A DNA stretch of 31,753 bases from an uncultured bacterium (GTDB taxonomy: Bacteria; Actinomycetota; Coriobacteriia; Coriobacteriales; Coriobacteriaceae), in contig CAJMPK010000003.1 in NCBI GenBank assembly GCA_905215205.1, forward strand, positions 1 through 31,753, given 5' to 3'. This document shows, one piece after another, positions 1-7,424 of this stretch. Position 1 is the stretch's first letter. Each line of letters opens with the position of its first letter. Below the pieces are notes generated by a model that saw only the letters and a program-made list of their open reading frames with translations, did not search any database and was not told the DNA's origin. Made by a program: the position numbers and the translations under genes.

Positions 1-2606
1 TCCAGGTAGAGCTCCTTGATCTCGCTCATGAGCGGGTAGCGCGGGTTGGCGCCGGTGCACTGGTCGTTGAATGCCTGCTCGGTCATCTCGTCGAGGGTGT
101 CGAGGAAGTACTGCTCGTCAACACCGTAGTCGGCGATGGTCTTCTTGACACCGATGAAGTCCTTGAGCTCCTCGAGCTTCGTGATGAAGTTCTCGAAGAC
201 CTCCTTGTCGTCCTTGCCCTCGATGCCGCAGTACTTGGCCATTTCGGCGTAGTTGTGCAGCGCGTTGGGGTAAGGATACTGGGAGAAGGTGCCCATCTTG
301 ACGGGAGCCTCGGCGGCGTTGTAGCGCATAACGCGGGTCAGGATGACGGCGTTTGCGAGGCCGTGGGGCAGGTGATGGAAAGCGCCGAGCTTGTGGGCCA
401 TGGAGTGGTTGAGGCCCAGGAAGGCGTTGGCGAAGGCCATGCCAGCCATGCAGGAGGCGTTGTGCATCTCCTCGCGGGCGTGCGGGTCCTTGGCGCCGTT
501 CGTGAAGCTGGAGGGCAGGTTCTCAAAGACGAGCTTGGCAGCGCGCTCGGAGAGGCCCTTGGTGTAGTCGGAAGCCATGATGGAGACGTAGGACTCAATG
601 GCGTGGGTCATGACGTCGATGCCGGAGGCAGCGGTCAGGCCGCGCGGGGCGGTCATGCAGTTGTCGGCGTCGACGATAGCCATGTTGGGGAGCAGCGCGT
701 AGTCGGCGAGCGGCCACTTGATGCCGGTCTCCTTGTCGGTGATGATGGCGAACGGCGTGCACTCGGAGCCGGTGCCCGAAGAGGTCGGGACGGCGACGAA
801 GTAGGCCTTCTTGCCCATCTCGGGGAAGGTGAAGATACGCTTGCGGATGTCCATGAAGTCCATGGCCATGTCCTCAAACTTGCACTCGGGGTGCTCGTAC
901 ATCATCCACATGATCTTGCCGGCGTCCATAGCGGAGCCGCCGCCGACGGCGATGATGACGTCCGGCTCAAAGAGAGCCATCTGCTTGGCGCCGCGACGTG
1001 CGCACTGCAGCGACGGATCGGGCTCGACGTCGTAGAAGCAGTCGTGGGCGATGCCCATCTCGTCGAGCTTGGCCTCGATGGCACGGGTGTTGCCATTCTT
1101 GAAGAGGAACTGGTCGGTGACGATGAAGGCGCGCTTCTTGCCCATGACGTTGCCCAGCTCGTCGAGGGCGACGGGCGTGGAACCCTTCTTGAAGTAGACC
1201 TTCTCGGGAGCGCGGAACCACAGCATGTTCTCACGGCGCTCGGCCACAGTCTTAACGTTGATCAAGTGCTTCACCCCAACGTTCTCGGAGACGGAGTTGC
1301 CGCCCCAGGAGCCGCAGCCCAGGGTCAGAGACGGCTTCATGCCAAAGTTGTACAGGTCACCGATGCCGCCGTGCGAGGACGGGGTGTTGATGACGATACG
1401 GCAGGCCTTCATGACGTGCTCGAACAGGCTGATCTTCTCGGCCTGGGCGGGGTGCACGTACAGAGAGGCGGTGTGGCCCGGGCCACCGGCGAGTACCAGG
1501 TGCTCGGCCTTGTCGACGGCCTCCTGGAAGTCCTTGGCGTGGTACATGGCCAGGACCGGGGAGAGCTTCTCGTGGGAGAACTCCTCCTTGGCGGGGTCGG
1601 TGGAGGTGACCTCGGCGATCAGGATCTTGGTCTTGGCGGGAACCTCGATGCCGGCGAGCTCGGCGATCTTGGCGGCGGCCATGCCGGGGATGCGGTGATC
1701 GAGGGCGCCGTTCTTGAACATGGCGGCACGTAGGGCCTCCATCTCGGCACCCTGCTTGACGAAGTAGCAGCCGCGCTTCTGGAACTCGGCCTTGACCTGG
1801 TCATAGATGGTGTCGATGACGGTCACGGACTGCTCGGAAGCGCAGATCATGCCGTTGTCGAAGGTCTTGGAGTGGATGATGGAGTTGACGGCGAGCAACA
1901 CGTCGGCGGTGTCGTCGATGACGACCGGGGTGTTACCGGCGCCAACGCCCAGGGCGGGCTTGCCCGAGGAGTAGGCGGCCTTGACCATGCCCGGGCCACC
2001 GGTGGCGAGGATGATGTCGACATCGCGCATGACCATGTTGGTCAGCTCGATGGAGGGGACATCGACCCAGCCGATGATGCCCTCGGGGGCGCCGGCCTTG
2101 ACGGCAGCGTCAAGCACGAGCTTGGCGGCGGCGATGGTGCACTTGGCGGCAGCCGGGTGCGGGGAGATGATGATGGCGTTGCGGGTCTTCAGGCAGATCA
2201 GCGTCTTGAAGATCGCAGTGGAGGTGGGGTTGGTCGTCGGGATGACGGCACCCACGATGCCGATGGGCTCGGCGATCTTGGTGATGCCGTAAGCCTCGTC
2301 GCGCTCCAGAACGCCACAGGTCTTGGTGTTCTTGTAAGCGTTGTAGATGTACTCTGCGGCGTAGTGGTTCTTGATGACCTTGTCCTCAAGAACGCCGCGG
2401 CCGGTCTCCTCGATGGCCAACTTCGCCAACGGGATACGAGCCTTGTTGGCGGCCATGGCGGCCTCATAGAAGATCTTGTCGACCTGCTCCTGCGTGTACG
2501 TAGCAAAAAGCGCCTGGGCCTCTCGCATCTGAGCGAGCTTAGCCTCAAGCGCCTCTACGTTGTCCACAATTGCGGGAGTAGTGTTTTCCGGTGACTTTTT
2601 CACCAT
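1..2606 (-). CDS. adhE: Bifunctional acetaldehyde-CoA/alcohol dehydrogenase AdhE (3' end cut by window)
   Basis: Reduces acetyl-CoA to acetaldehyde and then ethanol with two NADH, regenerating NAD+ in fermenting cells; the family forms cytoplasmic filaments (spirosomes). 868 codons are visible and the frame runs off the window edge, so only a few C-terminal residues are missing (family about 860-900). Residues 1-~445 are the aldehyde dehydrogenase domain, with GAGNTP and the catalytic Cys255 in MICASEQ. Residues ~455-868 are the iron-dependent alcohol dehydrogenase domain, with GGGSAMDAGK and a His-rich stretch (NHSMAHKLG, FHHLPHG) for metal binding. The start ATG at 2606 is preceded by AAGGAG about 8 bases upstream. 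The gene is monocistronic as far as visible and diverges from the RAYT element. Identification is firm. Confidence 0.97.
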   Translation of the reverse strand, partial: MVKKSPENTTPAIVDNVEALEAKLAQMREAQALFATYTQEQVDKIFYEAAMAANKARIPLAKLAIEETGRGVLEDKVIKNHYAAEYIYNAYKNTKTCGVLERDEAYGITKIAEPIGIVGAVIPTTNPTSTAIFKTLICLKTRNAIIISPHPAAAKCTIAAAKLVLDAAVKAGAPEGIIGWVDVPSIELTNMVMRDVDIILATGGPGMVKAAYSSGKPALGVGAGNTPVVIDDTADVLLAVNSIIHSKTFDNGMICASEQSVTVIDTIYDQVKAEFQKRGCYFVKQGAEMEALRAAMFKNGALDHRIPGMAAAKIAELAGIEVPAKTKILIAEVTSTDPAKEEFSHEKLSPVLAMYHAKDFQEAVDKAEHLVLAGGPGHTASLYVHPAQAEKISLFEHVMKACRIVINTPSSHGGIGDLYNFGMKPSLTLGCGSWGGNSVSENVGVKHLINVKTVAERRENMLWFRAPEKVYFKKGSTPVALDELGNVMGKKRAFIVTDQFLFKNGNTRAIEAKLDEMGIAHDCFYDVEPDPSLQCARRGAKQMALFEPDVIIAVGGGSAMDAGKIMWMMYEHPECKFEDMAMDFMDIRKRIFTFPEMGKKAYFVAVPTSSGTGSECTPFAIITDKETGIKWPLADYALLPNMAIVDADNCMTAPRGLTAASGIDVMTHAIESYVSIMASDYTKGLSERAAKLVFENLPSSFTNGAKDPHAREEMHNASCMAGMAFANAFLGLNHSMAHKLGAFHHLPHGLANAVILTRVMRYNAAEAPVKMGTFSQYPYPNALHNYAEMAKYCGIEGKDDKEVFENFITKLEELKDFIGVKKTIADYGVDEQYFLDTLDEMTEQAFNDQCTGANPRYPLMSEIKELYL

Positions 2607-2646
2607 TTGTGTCTCCTTGCGATCGGAGATTTACCCTACGCCTTGC

Positions 2647-2655
2647 ATGATAGCA
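2647..2655 (-). promoter_or_regulatory. Candidate adhE promoter, extended -10
   Basis: On the minus strand this reads TGCTATCAT, a TGn-extended -10 box. It would place the transcription start about 34 bases before the adhE ATG, leaving room for the ribosome binding site. I see no good -35 box. A weaker alternative -10 (TATATT) lies inside the upstream palindrome. The rest of 2607-2757 holds no gene. Confidence 0.4.
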
Positions 2656-2699
2656 AGAAATGATTCGGTGAACGGTAAGATTCCCGTAAAAGGCACACT

Positions 2700-2727
2700 A
2701 AAACGCTTCAATATAATGAAACGTTTT
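2700..2727. promoter_or_regulatory. 28-bp palindrome upstream of adhE, possible operator
   Basis: Arms AAAACGCTTCA and TGAAACGTTTT are inverted repeats of 11 bases with one mismatch around a 6-base AT spacer (ATATAA). It lies about 94 bases upstream of the adhE start in AT-rich intergenic DNA, and it resembles the binding site of a dimeric transcription factor. It does not match the Rex or FNR consensus, and only loosely resembles a catabolite-response element. Which regulator binds, and whether adhE is its target, is unknown. Confidence 0.4.
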
Positions 2728-2757
2728 AACTAAAACTATCTGCTTGCCATCGCCCCG

Positions 2758-2808
2758 CTCATTGGGGACAGACTTACATGAGTGCTTTCACTCATTTGGG
2801 ACAGACAT
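2758..2808 (+). repeat. Left REP-like inverted repeat of the RAYT element
   Basis: The 51-bp repeat contains two direct copies of GGGACAGAC (from 2765 and 2798) flanking a perfect hairpin, ATGAGTG-CTTT-CACTCAT (2778-2795). A GGAC-type tetranucleotide at the foot of a hairpin is one of the marks that RAYT proteins are known to recognise in REP sequences. The copy at 3745-3795 is its reverse complement with two substitutions. Confidence 0.8.
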
Positions 2809-2936
2809 CGATTTGCCATTTTGCCGTTCTGGGCCTGTTATTGCTGCTCATTGGTTATAAATAGGTTGCAGGCTCAGCATTTCGCGTTGCTTCTCTCTAA
2901 TTAGGCGTTGCCTGTACAGCTTTGAAAGGAGAGATT

Positions 2937-3713
2937 ATGCCTCGATGCGCCCGCACCGTTTCGCTCACCGGCTATTACCACGTCTTTGACCGTGGCAACT
3001 CCAAACAGATTATTTTTGAAGATGACTCCGACCGTTATCGTTTCCTATCGGATATCTCGGACAGGTTTGCGCGCCATAAAGTAGCGGTGTTGGCTTGGTG
3101 CCTTATGGACAACCACTTCCATTTGATGATTGATGACCCATTTGACAATCTTTCAAAGGCAATGCAGTGCGCATTGACGGCATATGCTAAGTACTTCAAT
3201 GGGAAAACGGGGAGAACGGGGCATCTGTTTGACAATCGCTATTCGCGGGTCGCGGTTGAGTCGGACACGCAGGCGGTGCAGCTGCTCGATTATATCCATC
3301 TCAATCCCGTGAGAGGTGCGCTCGACTCGCTCGAGGCGTACCGCTGGTCAAGCTTCAAGGCATATCAGCTGGGCTACGACCCCTTTGACATCTGTGATGC
3401 GGCCCCTATGCTCGATATTGTCGGAGGCTCCCGTTGCTATTGCGAGCATCTCAAGGAAGTTGCCGGGCGCATCTGGTCAGTGGAGATTCTTCCGCGCCGA
3501 CGGATCCCCGATGAGGACGCCCTTTCCGTTGCGCGCGAAGTTTTGCCGAGCATAGATCCTGCGCTGCTCAAGGCCCTGCCACGCCCCGAACGCGATGCCT
3601 GTCTGCTGAGGCTCAGGCGGGCTCATCTCACGGTCAAGCAAATTGCCCGTATCACCGGTATCGGCGCTACAAGCGTGACCAAGGCCACTGCAGGCTGGAA
3701 GGAGGCTGCGTGA
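2937..3713 (+). CDS. REP-associated tyrosine transposase (RAYT, Y1/HUH family)
   Basis: 258 residues. This is an IS200/IS605-like single-strand transposase of the RAYT branch, which acts on REP hairpins in flanking DNA. The HUH motif is HFH in CLMDNHFHLMI (about residues 60-70). The candidate catalytic Tyr lies in AYAKYFN, followed by the family pattern RTGHLFDNRYSR. A later DYIHLNPVRG block is also typical. The C-terminus (about 220-250, VKQIARITGIGATSV) looks like a helix-turn-helix. I chose ATG 2937 because AAAGGAGAG lies just upstream; an in-frame TTG at 2922 would bury that site. Catalytic residues look intact, so it may be active. GC is visibly lower than in neighbouring genes, which fits transfer. 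Confidence 0.9.
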   Translation: MPRCARTVSLTGYYHVFDRGNSKQIIFEDDSDRYRFLSDISDRFARHKVAVLAWCLMDNHFHLMIDDPFDNLSKAMQCALTAYAKYFNGKTGRTGHLFDNRYSRVAVESDTQAVQLLDYIHLNPVRGALDSLEAYRWSSFKAYQLGYDPFDICDAAPMLDIVGGSRCYCEHLKEVAGRIWSVEILPRRRIPDEDALSVAREVLPSIDPALLKALPRPERDACLLRLRRAHLTVKQIARITGIGATSVTKATAGWKEAA

Positions 3714-3744
3714 GGTAGGGGACGAACCGCTGCCGGCACGCGTC

Positions 3745-3795
3745 ATGTCTGTCCCAATTGCGTGAAAGCACTCATGTAAGTCTGTCCCCAATGAG
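3745..3795 (-). repeat. Right REP-like inverted repeat of the RAYT element
   Basis: Reverse complement of 2758-2808 with two changes, both in the second arm of the internal hairpin (CACTCAT becomes CACGCAA). The hairpin is therefore perfect at the left end and partly disrupted at the right. The two GGGACAGAC copies are conserved here as GTCTGTCCC. Confidence 0.8.
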
Positions 3796-3815
3796 TGCCG
3801 AGTGCCAATGAGTGC

Positions 3816-3848
3816 AAAAAGGCGCCCTCCGTAGGGGAGAGCGCCTTT
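3816..3848 (-). terminator. Intrinsic terminator of rpmB
   Basis: Read on the minus strand, GGCGCTCTCC, a 5-base loop and GGAGGGCGCC form a 10-bp stem with one G-U pair, followed by TTTTT. It lies about 70 bases beyond the rpmB stop. The stretch between (3849-3916) holds nothing further that I can name. Confidence 0.8.
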
Positions 3849-3916
3849 GGTAAGTTCTATATGAACGCGAGGTCTTTGACCCGGAGAGTCCGAGGTACTT
3901 GTTGGTAAGACCTTAT

Positions 3917-4105
3917 TTAGGAGCGCGCAACCTTGCCGGACTTGAGGCAGGTGGAGCAAACGTTCATCTTGCGACGGTGACCATCGACGACGACGTAGAC
4001 GCGCTGGATGTTGGGGCGGAACTTACGGTTGGTGACGCGGTGAGAGTGGCTGATGGAGCGACCGGCAACGGGGTGCTTACCGCAAACTTCGCAAACTTTG
4101 GACAT
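3917..4105 (-). CDS. rpmB: 50S ribosomal protein L28, zinc-ribbon type
   Basis: 62 residues, normal length. Large-subunit ribosomal protein. Two CxxC pairs are present, Cys5-x2-Cys8 (VCEVCG) and a second in the C-terminal NVCSTCLKSGK, so this is the zinc-binding form. The core RSISHSHRVTNRKF is characteristic of L28. Start ATG at 4105 follows a strong AGGAGGGT site; an upstream in-frame start at 4153 would add residues with no family counterpart. It is monocistronic, with its own promoter and terminator, divergent from the pyr operon. Confidence 0.97.
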   Translation of the reverse strand: MSKVCEVCGKHPVAGRSISHSHRVTNRKFRPNIQRVYVVVDGHRRKMNVCSTCLKSGKVARS

Positions 4106-4159
4106 AACTGACCCTCCTTGGGCGACAAACGAACATGTCGCGTTAACAAACAAGCCTGA

Positions 4160-4168
4160 ACTATAGCA
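4160..4168 (-). promoter_or_regulatory. rpmB promoter, extended -10 TGCTATAGT
   Basis: On the minus strand the sequence reads TGCTATAGT about 55 bases before the rpmB ATG, a good TGn-extended -10. No convincing -35 is visible at 17 bases. The identical nonamer precedes rpsT at 16848-16856. The stretch 4169-4398 contains no gene; its only noticeable feature is an (AT)n run at 4317-4327. Confidence 0.5.
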
Positions 4169-4398
4169 CAGAAGCAGCTCCCTGTGCGTAATCTACACAG
4201 AGATATTTCTCTTTTGGCGATAGTGCTCACGCCACGGCCCTGGACGTAGATCCGATTTGCGTGCAGCAGAGGGGATTATGCCAGCTCGTTCGTGCGTTTT
4301 CAAGCTCGTCCCACAAATATATATATAGGTTTATTGAGCATTGGGCTGCGTTTACGGATTGCCCTGTATTTATGCTCGCAATTAAGCTCGAGGTTGGC

Positions 4399-4404
4399 TA
4401 CACT
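4399..4404 (+). promoter_or_regulatory. Possible -10 box of the pyr operon
   Basis: TACACT fits an actinobacterial -10 and would start transcription near 4411, just before the folded leader. The expected -35 position (about 4376-4381, TCGCAA) is poor, so this is a weak call based mainly on its position relative to the attenuator. Confidence 0.3.
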
Positions 4405-4410
4405 ATCCCT

Positions 4411-4485
4411 TGACCATTAAAGGGGTACGAGATACCCACATGGAATTACATAGCTGCCAAAGAGCAGTCCTTCCTGTGGGTGTCT
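4411..4485 (+). promoter_or_regulatory. pyr leader: antiterminator and competing hairpin (PyrR-type attenuator)
   Basis: AGATACCCACA (4430-4440) can pair with TGTGGGTGTCT (4475-4485) over 11 bp, one of them G-U. That blocks the terminator, because 4479-4485 is also the terminator's 5' arm. Upstream, GGGTA-CGAGA-TACCC (4423-4437) can fold into a small hairpin that uses part of 4430-4440 and would free the terminator. This three-way competition has the architecture of PyrR-controlled pyr attenuators, in which UMP-bound PyrR stabilises the first hairpin. The loop contains GAGA but does not fully match the published PyrR-binding consensus, so binding here is inferred. Confidence 0.65.
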
Positions 4486-4519
4486 GGTCCGCTTTAAGCG
4501 GTCGGGCATCTATTTTTTT
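4479..4519 (+). terminator. Attenuator terminator ahead of pyrR
   Basis: GGTGTCT (4479-4485) pairs with GGGCATC (4504-4510), and CCGCT (4489-4493) with AGCGG (4497-4501) around loop TTA, with a small internal loop between. A T-rich run TATTTTTTT follows at 4511-4519. It ends 39 bases before the pyrR ATG, the right place for transcription attenuation. Confidence 0.8.
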
Positions 4520-4558
4520 GACTGTGTCAGCAGTCAAGACATGTGAGGAAGGAGATCG

Positions 4559-5143
4559 ATGGGCACGACTTCCCCCAAGGCGGTCATCATGGACGAGACC
4601 GCCGTCAATCGAGCGATGACCCGCATCGCGCACGAGATTCTCGAGCGCAACGAGGGCTGTGAAGACCTCGCTCTGGTCGGCATCGTCACGCGCGGCGACC
4701 TTCTGGCAAAGAAGCTCGCCGAGGAGATCAAGGAGATCGAGGGCGTTGACGTTCCGCTCGGCAGCCTAGACATCAGCTTCTACCGCGATGACTACGCTAC
4801 CAATTTCGCTCCCGCGATCCACGCCACCAACATCCCCTTTAGCGTCGACGGCAAGCGCGTCGTGCTGGTGGACGACATCCTGTATACGGGCCGTACCATT
4901 CGTGCCGCTCTGGACGCCGTCATGGACCTGGGTCGTCCGAGCCGCATCGAGTTGGCAGTCCTCGTTGACCGCGGCCACCGCGAGCTCCCCATCTCGCCGG
5001 ACTTTGTCGGCAAGAACGTTCCCTCGTCGCATGAGGAGAACGTGCACCTATATATGAAGGAAGTCGACGGCCACACCGCCGTCGAGATTAACGACGTCGC
5101 GCCGGGTTCCCACGTGGGCTCCGCGCCGCTGGGAGGTGAGTAG
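4559..5143 (+). CDS. pyrR: PyrR, pyrimidine regulatory protein / uracil phosphoribosyltransferase
   Basis: 194 residues. Type I phosphoribosyltransferase-fold regulator that binds pyr leader RNA when loaded with UMP/UTP and often retains uracil phosphoribosyltransferase activity. The PRPP-binding motif VVLVDDILYTGRT is at 101-113, and DISFYRDDY at 71-79 is typical of PyrR. The start ATG is preceded by GGAAGGAGATCG. It is the first gene of the operon, directly after the attenuator, and its stop overlaps the pyrB initiation region. The C-terminus (SHVGSAPLGGE) extends slightly beyond the usual 180 residues. Confidence 0.95.
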   Translation: MGTTSPKAVIMDETAVNRAMTRIAHEILERNEGCEDLALVGIVTRGDLLAKKLAEEIKEIEGVDVPLGSLDISFYRDDYATNFAPAIHATNIPFSVDGKRVVLVDDILYTGRTIRAALDAVMDLGRPSRIELAVLVDRGHRELPISPDFVGKNVPSSHEENVHLYMKEVDGHTAVEINDVAPGSHVGSAPLGGE

Positions 5144-5147
5144 TACC

Positions 5148-6092
5148 GTGGCGTTCAACCATAAGCACCTGATCGACATTACCGAGTACTCCGAAGAGGA
5201 CATCAAGCTCATCCTCGAGACCGCCAAGGCGTTCTCCGAGGTCAACGAGCGTGCGATCAAGAAGGTCCCCACGCTCAAGGGCAAGACCATTGTCAACATG
5301 TTCAACGAGCCCTCGACGCGCACCCGTAGCTCCTTCGAGCTCGCCGAGAAGCGTCTTTCGGCCGACAGCCTTAACTTTGGTGGCTCCTCGACCTCCACGG
5401 TCAAGGGCGAGAGCCTCGTCGACACCGTTGAGACCCTCAACGCTTATAAGATCGACTGCATTGTCGTGCGCGACAAGCACGCCGGCGCTCCCTACATCGT
5501 CACGCAGAACTCGCCCGCAAGCGTCATCTGCGCCGGTGACGGCAAGCACAACCATCCCACGCAGGCCCTGCTCGACCTGTACACCATCTGGGAGCACAAG
5601 GGTGACTTCCACGGTCTGAAGGTCGCCGTCGTCGGCGATATCGCCCACTCCCGCGTTTGCGGCTCGCTGATCCCCGCCCTTAAGATCATGGGCTGCGAGA
5701 CCTACGCCGTCGCCCCCGGCACGCTGCTGCCGCCGGCGCCCGAGGTCCTGGGCTGCGACCACGTGACGAGCGACCTCGATTCCGTCCTGCCCGAGCTGGA
5801 CGTCGTCTACATGCTGCGCGTGCAGCAGGAGCGTCTCGAGGGTGCCCCGTTCCCGACCATTCGCGAGTACCACAAGCTCTTCGGCCTGACCAAGGACCGC
5901 GAGAAGCTCATGAAGCCCGACGCGATCATCTGCCACCCGGGCCCCATCAACCGCGGCGTCGAGTTCGACTCCTATATGGCCGACCACCCGCAACGCTCCG
6001 TCATCCTGGAGCAGGTCTACGCCGGTATCTGCGTGCGTATGGCTATCCTGTATCTGCTGCTTGGAGGTGCCGATAATGGCCTTGCTTCTTAA
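5148..6092 (+). CDS. pyrB: Aspartate carbamoyltransferase catalytic subunit
   Basis: 314 residues, normal length. Condenses carbamoyl phosphate with aspartate to carbamoyl aspartate, the first committed step of UMP synthesis; works as a trimer. Carbamoyl-phosphate motif STRTR is at 56-60 and HPTQALLDLYT near 135. I chose GTG 5148, 11 bases after GGGAGG (5131-5136). An in-frame GTG at 5136, overlapping the end of pyrR, gives 318 residues, but its Shine-Dalgarno would overlap the codon. There is no pyrI regulatory subunit nearby, so feedback by CTP through PyrI is not expected. Overlaps pyrC by 17 bases. Confidence 0.95.
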   Translation: MAFNHKHLIDITEYSEEDIKLILETAKAFSEVNERAIKKVPTLKGKTIVNMFNEPSTRTRSSFELAEKRLSADSLNFGGSSTSTVKGESLVDTVETLNAYKIDCIVVRDKHAGAPYIVTQNSPASVICAGDGKHNHPTQALLDLYTIWEHKGDFHGLKVAVVGDIAHSRVCGSLIPALKIMGCETYAVAPGTLLPPAPEVLGCDHVTSDLDSVLPELDVVYMLRVQQERLEGAPFPTIREYHKLFGLTKDREKLMKPDAIICHPGPINRGVEFDSYMADHPQRSVILEQVYAGICVRMAILYLLLGGADNGLAS

Positions 6093-7365
6093 GAATGCCC
6101 ACGTCGTCGACCCGTCCGTCGAGCTTGACGGTGTCGTTGACGTCCTGATTGACGGCGACAAGATCGCCGAGGTCGGTGAGAATCTCGCCGTCGAGGGAGC
6201 CGAGGTCCGCGACCTTTCCGGCAAGTACCTCGTCCCCGGCCTGGTGGATATGCACGTTCACCTTCGCGAGCCCGGCTACGAGGTCAAAGAGGACATCGAG
6301 AGCGGTACCCGCGCAGCTGCCAAGGGCGGCTTTACCGGCGTGTGCGCCATGCCCAACACCGATCCCGTAACCGATAACGGCACTGTCGTGGAGTTCGTCA
6401 AGTCCCGCGCTGCCGAGGTTGGCCACTGCCGCGTCTATCCGTCGGGCGCCATGACCCGCGGTCTTAAGGGCGAGGCCATGTCCGAGATGGGCGATATGGT
6501 CGCTCACGGCGCCGTCGCCTTCACCGACGACGGTCGCGGCGTGCAGGGCGCTGGCATGCTCCGTCGCTGCATGGACTACGGCAAGATGTTCGGCAAGGTC
6601 TTTATGAGCCACTGCCAGGACGAGGACCTGGTCGGCCACGGCCAGATCAACGAGGGCAAGGTCTCGACCCGTCTTGCTCTCGAGGGCTGGCCGGCTGCCG
6701 GCGAGGAGCTCCAGATCGCCCGCGACATCGAGATCGCCAAGCTGACCGGTGCCAAGCTGCACATCCAGCACATCTCCACCGCCCATGGCCTGGAGATCGT
6801 GCGTGCCGGCAAGGCCGCCGGCGTTCAGGTTACCTGCGAGGCCACCCCGCACCACATGTTCCTGACCGAGAACGACCTGGACGAGACCTACAACACCTCG
6901 CTCAAGGTCAACCCGCCGCTGCGTACCGACGAGGATGCCGAGGCCATCCGTCAGGGCGTCATCGACGGCACCGTCGACGTTATCGTCACCGATCACGCTC
7001 CCCATACCCCGTGGGAAAAGGCTCGCGAGTTCGAGCTCGCGCCCTTTGGCATGATCGGCCTCGAGACCTCGCTGTCGCTCGTGCTCACCGAGCTGGTCAA
7101 CACGGGCAAGATGAGCATGGGCCGCATGGTCGAGCTCATGGCCATCAAGCCGCGTGAGATCCTGGGCCTCGACCAGGTTCAGGTCAAGGCGGGCTCCGTT
7201 GCCGACCTGACCGTGTTCGACCCCGCCGCAACCTGGACGGTCGGCGAGGACGGCTACGAGTCGCGTGCTGAGAACTCCGGTTTTGCCGGCCGCACGCTCA
7301 CCGGTCGTGCCACCGATGTGTTTGTCGGCGGTAAGCAGACGCTCGCCGACGGCTGCATCTGCTAG
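6076..7365 (+). CDS. pyrC: Dihydroorotase, class I
   Basis: 429 residues. Zinc amidohydrolase that cyclises carbamoyl aspartate to dihydroorotate. Metal ligands His60 and His62 in DMHVHLREPG, further ligands in HIQHISTAHGLE, and the catalytic Asp region VTDHAPHTPWE are visible. The FTDDG block (149-153) supplies the Asp bridging ligand of class I enzymes, which replaces the carboxylated Lys of the E. coli type. ATG 6076 follows GGAGG at 6063-6067. It starts inside the end of pyrB, so the two are probably translationally coupled. Confidence 0.95.
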   Translation: MALLLKNAHVVDPSVELDGVVDVLIDGDKIAEVGENLAVEGAEVRDLSGKYLVPGLVDMHVHLREPGYEVKEDIESGTRAAAKGGFTGVCAMPNTDPVTDNGTVVEFVKSRAAEVGHCRVYPSGAMTRGLKGEAMSEMGDMVAHGAVAFTDDGRGVQGAGMLRRCMDYGKMFGKVFMSHCQDEDLVGHGQINEGKVSTRLALEGWPAAGEELQIARDIEIAKLTGAKLHIQHISTAHGLEIVRAGKAAGVQVTCEATPHHMFLTENDLDETYNTSLKVNPPLRTDEDAEAIRQGVIDGTVDVIVTDHAPHTPWEKAREFELAPFGMIGLETSLSLVLTELVNTGKMSMGRMVELMAIKPREILGLDQVQVKAGSVADLTVFDPAATWTVGEDGYESRAENSGFAGRTLTGRATDVFVGGKQTLADGCIC

Positions 7366-7385
7366 CATAGCCTTATCGCTTTTGT

Positions 7386-7424
7386 GCGCGGTGCCCTTGC
7401 GGTGCCGCGCTTTCTGTTCGTTTT
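7386..7424 (+). terminator. Stem-loop between pyrC and pyrK, possible partial terminator
   Basis: GCGCGGTGCC (7386-7395) and GGTGCCGCGC (7401-7410) form a 10-bp stem including a tandem G-U pair, with loop CTTGC. It is followed by the interrupted T-rich run TTTCTGTTCGTTTT. It occupies the only sizeable gap (92 bases) inside the pyr operon. It could attenuate pyrKDF, or protect the 3' end of a processed pyrRBC message. Confidence 0.5.

Larger units (their letters stand above)
2758..3795. mobile_element. RAYT element: IS200-like transposase gene flanked by long inverted repeats
   Basis: This 1038-bp unit is bounded by two 51-bp inverted repeats that differ at only two positions. It contains one gene for a Y1 (HUH) transposase on the + strand. 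It sits between two minus-strand housekeeping genes (adhE and rpmB), as expected for an insertion or a domesticated REP-associated transposase. I see no target-site duplication: the bases just outside the repeats (g2757 and t3796) are not part of an obvious direct repeat. Just beyond the right end, CCAATGAGTGC occurs twice (3788 and 3805), suggesting a fragment of a further repeat copy. Confidence 0.8.

Noticed and set aside
255..1733. 492-codon open frame on the plus strand opposite adhE, continuing at 1872-2594
   Set aside because: Repetitive Gly/Val/Asp/His-rich translation that shadows adhE; no ribosome site or known domain.
3786..3815. CCAATGAGTGC repeated twice, considered as the start of a repeat array
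   Set aside because: Only two copies 17 bases apart; no regular spacers. It fits a remnant of the RAYT repeat, not a CRISPR array.
3849..3916. Possible small RNA or tRNA-like fold next to rpmB (GGTCTT ... AAAGACC on the minus strand)
   Set aside because: There is no cloverleaf, anticodon arm or T-loop, and the region is simply the rpmB 3' untranslated part.
3477..3959. Minus-strand open frame across the end of the RAYT gene and the right repeat
   Set aside because: It overlaps the transposase, the repeat and the rpmB terminator, and shows no recognisable motif.
4410..4619. Short open frame covering the pyr leader, considered as a leader peptide
   Set aside because: It runs into pyrR in another frame, has no ribosome binding site and no run of regulatory codons; the RNA pairing explains the region better.
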